Of a stretch of DNA of 6,688 nt, positions 1 to 5,157 are shown piece by piece (the first letter of the stretch is position 1; the number at the start of each line of letters is the position of its first letter). Made by a program: the position numbers and the translations under genes. The DNA is taken from contig JAGDAM010000173.1 of assembly GCA_017959485.1 (NCBI GenBank), positions 1 to 6,688 on the forward strand, in the 5' to 3' direction. Below the pieces are notes generated by a model. That model did not search any database and was not told where the DNA came from. It saw only the letters and a program-made list of their open reading frames with translations. The stretch is from Clostridia bacterium. Its GTDB lineage: Bacteria; Bacillota_A; Clostridia; Oscillospirales; CAG-272.

Positions 1-219
1 AAGCTGCCTTATAACGCCGTACACAAGGCCTGAGGCGATTCCCCAGCCGAGACCGTGCCGGTAGGAGATAATAATTATCGGAAGCATCGCGGCTATTGTC
101 ACCGAACCTCCGTAAGGAAGCTGGATTATCTTGATAAGACTGAGAACTGTCGCGATGGCGATCAGGATGGCCGACTCGACCATCACTCGGGTTTTGGACG
201 TGTAGTTTTGTTTTTCCAT
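1..219 (-). CDS. thiT: ECF thiamine transporter substrate-binding protein ThiT, 5' part only
   Basis: This gene is not in any long reading frame inside the window because it runs off the left edge; 73 codons are visible from an ATG at 219-217. The product is the membrane S-component that binds thiamine and works with the shared ECF energising module to import it. What I see: a short basic N-terminus (MEKQNYTSKTRV), a hydrophobic helix at about residues 14-32 (ESAILIAIATVLSLIKI), the family signature QLPYGGSVT at 33-41, then two more hydrophobic stretches (MLPIIIISYR and WGIASGLVYGVI). Order and spacing fit the ThiT/YuaJ family, which is usually about 180-200 residues, so well over half is missing. 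The start is supported by GGTGG at 229-225, five bases upstream. The upstream TPP riboswitch independently points to thiamine. I am confident of the family. Whether the rest of the gene is intact cannot be seen. Confidence 0.9.
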   Translation of the reverse strand, partial: MEKQNYTSKTRVMVESAILIAIATVLSLIKIIQLPYGGSVTIAAMLPIIIISYRHGLGWGIASGLVYGVIRQL

Positions 220-224
220 TTTTA

Positions 225-229
225 CCACC
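225..229 (-). promoter_or_regulatory. Ribosome binding site of thiT
   Basis: GGTGG on the minus strand is 5 bases before ATG 219 and directly follows the T-tract of the riboswitch terminator. The site itself is not in the terminator stem, so control should act mainly on transcription rather than by hiding this site. Confidence 0.7.
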
Positions 230-262
230 AAAAAATCGTACCGCGCAAAAAGGCGCGGTACG
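230..262 (-). terminator. Intrinsic terminator of the TPP riboswitch
   Basis: On the minus strand CGTACCGCGC (262-253) and GCGCGGTACG (246-237) form a perfect 10-bp stem around a 6-base loop (CTTTTT), followed by A and six T residues (235-230). It lies between the aptamer and the thiT ribosome binding site (GGTGG, 229-225), so when it forms RNA polymerase should stop just before thiT. It is the expression platform of the riboswitch rather than the end of an upstream operon. Confidence 0.93.
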
Positions 263-276
263 AATAGTCACGACCG

Positions 277-359
277 CCCGTCTTCCTACGCCGGTATTAT
301 CCGGATCAGGTCCGGGGTTCAGATAAAAATCTGTCTCAGCCGTGAGCACCCCCGACGAG
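277..359 (-). ncRNA. TPP (thiamine pyrophosphate) riboswitch aptamer, THI element
   Basis: Read on the minus strand, the conserved THI-element blocks occur in order: GGGGGTGC (353-346), GGCTGAGA (341-334), ACCTGATCCGGATAATACC (311-293) and GGCGTAGGAAG (292-282). The closing P1 helix can be drawn as CTCGTC (359-354) with GACGGG (282-277). A short hairpin, CAGAT-TTTT-ATCTG (333-320), sits before the ACCCC strand that closes P2. TPP riboswitches bind thiamine pyrophosphate in nascent mRNA. Here the terminator starts 14 bases after P1, so ligand binding should favour termination and reduce thiT expression. The late block reads GTAGGAAG where the commonest form is GTAGGGAAG, a minor difference. 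Identification is from recognised consensus sequence and pairing, not a covariance-model search. Confidence 0.95.
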
Positions 360-383
360 ATGGTATTATTCTCTTATGACGCA

Positions 384-412
384 ATTATACTCTTCTAAAC
401 GGATTTTGTCAA
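384..412 (-). promoter_or_regulatory. Consensus sigma-A/sigma-70 promoter for the thiT leader
   Basis: The minus strand shows TTGACA (412-407), a 17-base spacer (406-390) and TATAAT (389-384), an exact match to the housekeeping consensus in both boxes with the optimal spacing. Initiation would be expected near 377, giving about 17 bases of leader before the riboswitch P1 helix at 359. The promoter lies wholly in the gap after dgoK, so thiT forms its own transcription unit. Such a strong promoter fits a gene whose control comes from downstream attenuation. Confidence 0.92.
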
Positions 413-456
413 GATATATCGGGTTTTTTCTCAAATATCAGTGTCGGCGAAGGGGT

Positions 457-1500
457 TCAGATTGTTTTGATCCCGGACGGACGCATCTCACCGCCGTTCG
501 TTCTCTCTGAAAAGACCTTCCACTGACCGGCGGGAACGGCGCGGACCGCGTCCGAATCGCAGATTTTTAAGATCGGTAATTCCCTGCCCTTCAGAGCATG
601 TCTGACCAGCAGTTCGAAGCAGTCGCGAAGCGGATTCGATCCTCCGATAATCAGCGGACATCCGTCTCGGAGTTCAAGAAGCACCGACCTGACGTCGGAC
701 GACATCGCAGCGCCTGCAAAGAAATTGCCGGTCTCGTCGTCGTCCCATCCGTTGTTCACGCTCATAATACGCGATTTTGCGAGAGCGGGCGACACTCCCC
801 TGCTCTCGGCATAGTCGTATCCGCAGATCAGTTTTTCGGGAATGATCCTTCTGATTACCGGATCGGGCAGTGTGCAGCGCATAAGCGTGTGCCCGGATAC
901 CGCGGCGGTAAGTTCACCCGCCATACCCGAACGCATCGAACTGATTTTTCCGTCCCGCGATACGTAAAAGACCTTGGTGTACGAACCCGGCAGACAGACG
1001 ACGGCGTTGCCGCCGATGCCGGTCAGTTCGAGGATGCCGTAGGTCTCGCATTCCTCACCGCTCATCGAGTCCATCATATCGATCTTTTTCAGCTCGTCGT
1101 CCCCCGAGAGCGTGGCGGGGTCCGGCAGGGTCTTTACTCCCGGGATAAAGAAGAACGGGAGTCCGGGCAACTCTTTCAGTTCTACGAATTCCGCCGCAGC
1201 GGAGGAGTCGGACGGTCCCGCAGGAGCCGGAAGATGATGAACGCGATAAACGCCTACCGCCGACGTAATGGTGCCCGAGAGAATTACCGCTGCGATTTCG
1301 GCGCGTTTTTCGCCCGGCCTTGCGAGGATCTCGGACACCGCGTCGCAAAGAGCCGCGCGCAAGCGCAGATTCGATCCGGTAAGCGCGGTATCGCGTCCTC
1401 CGGCGGTTCGCTTTGTCTCGCAAAGGACGGTTATACCGTCGCTGTCGCAAAGCCGGCAGCGAAGATTCGTCGTTCCGCAGTCAACAGAAATGAAAAGCAT
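457..1500 (-). CDS. dgoK: 2-dehydro-3-deoxygalactonokinase family sugar acid kinase, divergent
   Basis: Known members phosphorylate 2-keto-3-deoxygalactonate at the 6-OH with ATP, in cytoplasmic galactonate breakdown. The 347-residue product has the family landmarks in order: N-terminal phosphate-binding motif DCGTTNLR (7-14), SGTITSAVGVYRVHHLPAPAG (75-95; family G-M-x-S...GW..xPY), DSMSGEECETYG (144-155; family MRGEETQ), LPGSYTKV (170-177; family LPGTHSKW), SGMAGEL (191-197; family T-x-MTGEL) and a late glycine-rich IIGGSNPL (284-291). Several normally conserved positions differ, so the exact substrate is uncertain and another keto-deoxy sugar acid is possible. It is slightly longer than the usual 290-330 residues. 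The ATG at 1500 is preceded by AGGG (1511-1508) with 7 bases spacing. It begins 32 bases after the helicase stop with no clear promoter or terminator between, so co-transcription with the triad is plausible. No aldolase, dehydratase or sugar transporter partner is visible. Family confident; substrate not. Confidence 0.85.
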   Translation of the reverse strand: MLFISVDCGTTNLRCRLCDSDGITVLCETKRTAGGRDTALTGSNLRLRAALCDAVSEILARPGEKRAEIAAVILSGTITSAVGVYRVHHLPAPAGPSDSSAAAEFVELKELPGLPFFFIPGVKTLPDPATLSGDDELKKIDMMDSMSGEECETYGILELTGIGGNAVVCLPGSYTKVFYVSRDGKISSMRSGMAGELTAAVSGHTLMRCTLPDPVIRRIIPEKLICGYDYAESRGVSPALAKSRIMSVNNGWDDDETGNFFAGAAMSSDVRSVLLELRDGCPLIIGGSNPLRDCFELLVRHALKGRELPILKICDSDAVRAVPAGQWKVFSERTNGGEMRPSGIKTI

Positions 1501-1507
1501 TATCTTA

Positions 1508-1511
1508 CCCT
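1508..1511 (-). promoter_or_regulatory. Ribosome binding site of the DgoK-family gene
   Basis: AGGG on the minus strand sits 7 bases before ATG 1500, within an otherwise AT-rich 32-base gap after the helicase stop. The kinase therefore has its own initiation signal and is less dependent on coupling than the three genes upstream. Confidence 0.6.
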
Positions 1512-1532
1512 ATTGTTTTATTAATAAAAAAA

Positions 1533-3797
1533 TCAGCAGTTCCGCGCGAATTCGGCGGCGATCTCTGCGATTCTCTCGGAAGGTTCGTCAGCCCTGAGCT
1601 TGTCGGTACAGTAGGCGCGGCGCAGCAGCTCGGACGGGATATAGGGATCGTATTTTTCGAAGACCGGGTTTTCGTTCGCACCGACAAGAGACGCGGTATC
1701 GATTCCTTCCCTGTCGACGATTCTCGCGAGTCCCGCCGCAAATCCGGCGGCGTCGCACTTCTCCATTTTGAAGGTTATATAGCAGCATCCCTCGTAACCG
1801 ATCCCGCTGATACCGAATCGGAACGCTTCTTTGGCCAGATATTTGCGGAGGGTTCTGAACGACCGCGTGCCCAGCCAGGGGAACAGGCAGTAACTGCTCC
1901 CTCCGAGACATACGACGGAACGCTCGAGCATACCGGTGTTTTCCGCCAGTTTCCTCGCTGCGTCAAGCCGCCGAACCGCGTTCGGTTTCAGATAAGGATA
2001 AACGGTATCCTCTTCGAGAACACGGCGCATTCTGCGCAGAATCTTTGTGTGTATCTCTCCGTAATCACCCGGCCAGGAGATTTCCATCTTTCCTTCGACA
2101 CGGCGCACGTAGATAAGCCGGCGGGATACGTCAAGTTCGGTAACCTCCCAGACTCTCCCCGCGAGCGCGAATCTGTCGCCGACCGGAGGAGGAGCCGAAA
2201 TTGTGCCGATCTCGTCCGAATCGCATCTGACGGTGAAATCGTCGGTATCCTTGAAAACGGCATAGAACTTAAAGCTCGAAAGCAGCCGCTCTCCCGCCAT
2301 CCCGGTTATCAGTCCGCCTTCTTCGGTCATCTCAAGGAACCGGTTGTCAAGCATGGACGTGAACAGCTCGCGCATATCCTCTCCGGGGATGCGGGACAGC
2401 GGAGGCAGCTCGTGAATCCTCGCGGCGAGTTCAGCAGGTTTCAGTTCGCCCGAAGACGCGCTGACGCTCAGTATCTGGTGAAACGCGAGACTGTACGGAA
2501 GCTTCCTTTCCAGGGGCGGCTCGATAAATCTCTCCTCTACGTAAAGCTGGATTACGGCTATCGCGCGAATGAGATCCCATGTGATCAGCTGAGGAAGCGG
2601 AGTATTCGGCAACGGATTCTCTTCCCGCACCACTATCATCATTTCGGGCGGCTGACCGCGTCTGCCGGATCTTCCGAGGCGCTGGAGAAAACTCATTACC
2701 GAGTTGGGAGAGCCGTTATGAATGATTCTTTCGAGACGTCCGATATCGATGCCGAGTTCCATCGTTACGGTGGCGCAGGCAACCGACGTCTCGCTGTCGT
2801 CCTTCATTTTGGCTTCGGCGTCCTCCCTAATCGCGGCGGAAAGATTCCCGTGGTGAATCAGAAAAACGTCCTCTTCGCCGCGTTCCTTCGCGATCTGGCG
2901 CAGGGTCGCCGTAACGTATTCGGTCTCCTCGCGCGAGTTTGAAAAGACAAGCGCTTTCCTTCCCCTGGAGCAGTCGTATATAAATTCGTATCCGGCGTCG
3001 AGTTTCGCGGCTCCCTCGTCCGACGTCTCGGGAGTACTTGAAGGCGAATCGGTTTCGGTCTGATCGAAACGCTGATTCTGTATGTAAAAATGCTCGATCC
3101 CGAGCCGCCACCTGAGACGGCTGTCGGGAAATACCGGAACGTCGGTCTTCCTTCCGGAGCCGGCCGACAGCCACGCCGCCGCCTTTTCGGGAGAACCGAC
3201 GGTCGCGGACAGTCCTATCCTTCTCGGATGACGGCCGATCAGGTGACCTATCCTCTCCAGCTGACAGATTATCTGATTTCCCCTGTCGCTTCCGGTGAGA
3301 GTGTGTATCTCGTCGATAATAACGAAACGCAGATCCCCGAAAATCCGGACTATATCGTTCGAGCGGTTTATCAGCATCGACTCAAGCGACTCCGGAGTAA
3401 TCTGAAGCACTCCTCGCGGGTTCTCAAGAAGGCGTTTCTTGTGAGATCCGGCAACGTCGCCGTGCCAGTGCGTCACCGGTATTCCGACTCCGTCGGTCAG
3501 TTCGTCAAGCCGCCCGAACTGGTCGTTGATCAGCGCTTTGAGCGGCGAGATATAAAGGACTCCGACCGATGAAGGGGGATTTTCCTCCATTAGCGTCAGA
3601 ACCGGAAAAAAGGCTGCCTCGGTCTTGCCGCTCGCTGTCGCCGAAGTCAGCAGAAGGTTATTGTCGGTCGTAAAAACGCATCTCGCCGCCTCAAGCTGGA
3701 CCTGTCTTAAGTTTTCCCAGCCGTTCCGGTAGATAAACTCGCGGATAAACGGGGAGAATCTCCCGAATATCTCGGCGTCGGTTGTAATATTACTCAT
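1533..3797 (-). CDS. Lhr-like superfamily 2 DEAD/DEAH helicase, BrxHI-related
   Basis: An ATP-dependent nucleic-acid helicase or translocase of 754 residues with a complete SF2 motif set: motif I TSATASGKTE (51-60, catalytic Lys58), Ia ISPLKALINDQ (83-93), Ib ITPESL (133-138), II DEIH (162-165), III SAT (197-199), IV VFSNSRE (284-290), V TVTMELGIDIG (343-353) and VI QRLGRSGRRG (372-381). After the two RecA domains come a winged-helix-like region, a segment resembling the Lhr beta domain (GTISAPPPVGDRFALAGRVW, 531-550), and the family-typical FPWLGTRSFRTL (639-650) and KYDPYIPSELLRRAY (715-729). This is about half the length of full Lhr and close to BrxHI-type helicases. I place the start at the ATG at 3797, four bases after the ATPase stop. 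A TTG-started extension to 3896 would add 33 poorly conserved-looking residues inside the ATPase gene. The local SD is weak (GAG at 3810-3808), suggesting translational coupling to the ATPase. Known BrxHI pairs with BrxD in type 2 BREX; a defence or DNA-processing role here is inferred. Confidence 0.93.
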   Translation of the reverse strand: MSNITTDAEIFGRFSPFIREFIYRNGWENLRQVQLEAARCVFTTDNNLLLTSATASGKTEAAFFPVLTLMEENPPSSVGVLYISPLKALINDQFGRLDELTDGVGIPVTHWHGDVAGSHKKRLLENPRGVLQITPESLESMLINRSNDIVRIFGDLRFVIIDEIHTLTGSDRGNQIICQLERIGHLIGRHPRRIGLSATVGSPEKAAAWLSAGSGRKTDVPVFPDSRLRWRLGIEHFYIQNQRFDQTETDSPSSTPETSDEGAAKLDAGYEFIYDCSRGRKALVFSNSREETEYVTATLRQIAKERGEEDVFLIHHGNLSAAIREDAEAKMKDDSETSVACATVTMELGIDIGRLERIIHNGSPNSVMSFLQRLGRSGRRGQPPEMMIVVREENPLPNTPLPQLITWDLIRAIAVIQLYVEERFIEPPLERKLPYSLAFHQILSVSASSGELKPAELAARIHELPPLSRIPGEDMRELFTSMLDNRFLEMTEEGGLITGMAGERLLSSFKFYAVFKDTDDFTVRCDSDEIGTISAPPPVGDRFALAGRVWEVTELDVSRRLIYVRRVEGKMEISWPGDYGEIHTKILRRMRRVLEEDTVYPYLKPNAVRRLDAARKLAENTGMLERSVVCLGGSSYCLFPWLGTRSFRTLRKYLAKEAFRFGISGIGYEGCCYITFKMEKCDAAGFAAGLARIVDREGIDTASLVGANENPVFEKYDPYIPSELLRRAYCTDKLRADEPSERIAEIAAEFARNC

Positions 3798-3801
3798 TGC
3801 C

Positions 3802-5157
3802 TTAAAACTCAAAATCTCCGGGATCAAACGCGCCGGCACCCGGGCTGCCGGAAGTATCCGCCGCGGAAGCGACCTGAGCTTTGCCCGAAGACACAAGCGA
3901 GCCGTAACTCGCTTCGGGGTTGTCGTGCAGCATAGACAGAAGCGACATGTAGTCGCGGAGCATCTCGCGCGGGGTGATCATACTGTCGGCTCCCGCTCTC
4001 GCGAGGGTCAGCTTCAGGTAATCGAGCGTCTCGTCGGGAGTAATCCTCGGCTCCCAGGAGTAGTATATACTGTGCAGCGACGTCATTCTCGTGATCAGCG
4101 CCAGAAGTTCGTCGTCGGAAAGCCGCTTTAGGCGAATAACCGGACCGGAAAGATCACGCAGTTCACCCTCTTTGGCAAATCTTCCGGAGGCGAGACGGCT
4201 GCGCAGCGCCTCGTATCCGAAAAGCCCGCGCCGTGTGTCCTCCAGAAACTGAGGCGTGCCTCCGAATATGATACCGAGATGAGGCGCCCTGCCCTGAAGC
4301 GTGTCATTGAACATCGAAAGGATCTTTTCGTAGTTGTTTTCGCGCGACACCCGGTGAGGAATCTTGTAAAGATTGACGCACTCGTCGATAAACACAATCA
4401 GTCCGCGATAGCCGATGACCGATCCGACTTCTGCCCAGAGCTTGATAAAATCATACCAGTTGGCGTCGTCGACCACCATCGAGACGTCAAACCCGAGCGC
4501 GCGGCGCGCTTCGCTCCTCGTGGAAAACTCGCCGCGGAACCAGCGCAGACAGGCAGTCACGGCTTCGGGATTGTCCTCCTCTACCGCTCTGCGGTAGGCG
4601 CGCGTAACCCGCGCAAAGTCGAACCCGCCCGTCATGAACTCGAATTTCTTCATATCTTCGGCGATGGTTTTCTCAAAACGTGCGTCGAACCCTTCGCCGC
4701 CCCGGGTAATTCCTTCCGAGACAAGGCGGCTCTCCACGTCGAAAATCCATCGCGCCAGAAGCTTCGGAAGCGCGTCTCCGTCGGGGGAGGACGAAGAAGC
4801 AAGATTCTTTATAAGCTCACGGTAGGTCCGGAGTCCCGCGCCGCCCGTTCCGTAAAGCCGCCTTTCAGGCGAGAGATCGCAATCGGCGGTAAGGAATCCC
4901 TCTTCGAGGGCGTATCCTCTGATCAGCTGCATCAGGAAACTTTTCCCGCTGCCGTATCTTCCTATCAGGAAGCGCATGCTTCCGCCGCCCTCGCTTACCA
5001 GCCGCAGGTCGGAAAGAAGAGCTCCTATCTCGTCCTTTCTGCCGATCGCGATATACGGAGCTCCGGATCTCGGGACAACTCCGGCGGAAACCGAAGTAAT
5101 TATATTTGCGAGAATCCTTCTCGGGATCTTTTTCGCGTTTTCTTTCGGTTCATTCAT
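3802..5157 (-). CDS. P-loop ATPase, DUF2791/BREX ATP-binding (BrxD-like) protein
   Basis: A 451-residue predicted cytoplasmic AAA-like ATPase. Visible motifs are Walker A GRYGSGKS (66-73), preceded by the substrate-loading segment GRKDEIGALLSDL (39-51), and Walker B LIVFIDEC (253-260, acidic Asp258-Glu259). Further on are a sensor-like IIFGGTPQF (296-304) and a C-terminal lid-like region with TPREMLRDYMSLL (395-407). These match the DUF2791 family annotated as BREX system ATP-binding protein; BrxD of type 2 BREX is the best-known relative. The last 30 residues are low complexity and end in an acidic-aromatic tip, DPGDFEF. The start is the ATG at 5157, because GGAG at 5170-5167 is 9 bases away; a TTG at 5163 would be only 3 bases from it. 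The gene overlaps the upstream TerB-type gene by 8 bases and ends 4 bases before the helicase, so the three products are probably made together. The ATPase may regulate or load the helicase, which is inference. Confidence 0.92.
   Translation of the reverse strand: MNEPKENAKKIPRRILANIITSVSAGVVPRSGAPYIAIGRKDEIGALLSDLRLVSEGGGSMRFLIGRYGSGKSFLMQLIRGYALEEGFLTADCDLSPERRLYGTGGAGLRTYRELIKNLASSSSPDGDALPKLLARWIFDVESRLVSEGITRGGEGFDARFEKTIAEDMKKFEFMTGGFDFARVTRAYRRAVEEDNPEAVTACLRWFRGEFSTRSEARRALGFDVSMVVDDANWYDFIKLWAEVGSVIGYRGLIVFIDECVNLYKIPHRVSRENNYEKILSMFNDTLQGRAPHLGIIFGGTPQFLEDTRRGLFGYEALRSRLASGRFAKEGELRDLSGPVIRLKRLSDDELLALITRMTSLHSIYYSWEPRITPDETLDYLKLTLARAGADSMITPREMLRDYMSLLSMLHDNPEASYGSLVSSGKAQVASAADTSGSPGAGAFDPGDFEF

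Noticed and set aside
55..267. Plus-strand 70-codon frame at the left end
   Set aside because: It covers the thiT start, the ribosome binding site and the terminator in antisense; those minus-strand signals explain the region fully.
598..1524. Plus-strand reading frame of 308 codons opposite the DgoK-family gene
   Set aside because: The minus-strand frame has clear family motifs throughout. The plus frame is rich in Arg, His and Ser with no recognisable domain, as expected for an antisense shadow in GC-rich coding DNA.
1516..1529. Perfect 14-base palindrome (TTTTATTAATAAAA) after the helicase
   Set aside because: It contains only A and T, so a stable terminator hairpin is unlikely, and a palindrome this short in an AT-rich gap can arise by chance. 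No paired operator copy was seen.
2049..2942. Plus-strand reading frame of 297 codons opposite the helicase
   Set aside because: It lies entirely within the motif-bearing helicase gene on the other strand and shows no domain of its own.
3798..3896. TTG-started N-terminal extension of the helicase
   Set aside because: The extra 33 residues overlap the ATPase coding region and look like out-of-frame translation. ATG 3797 gives the usual close spacing and a helicase of family-like length.
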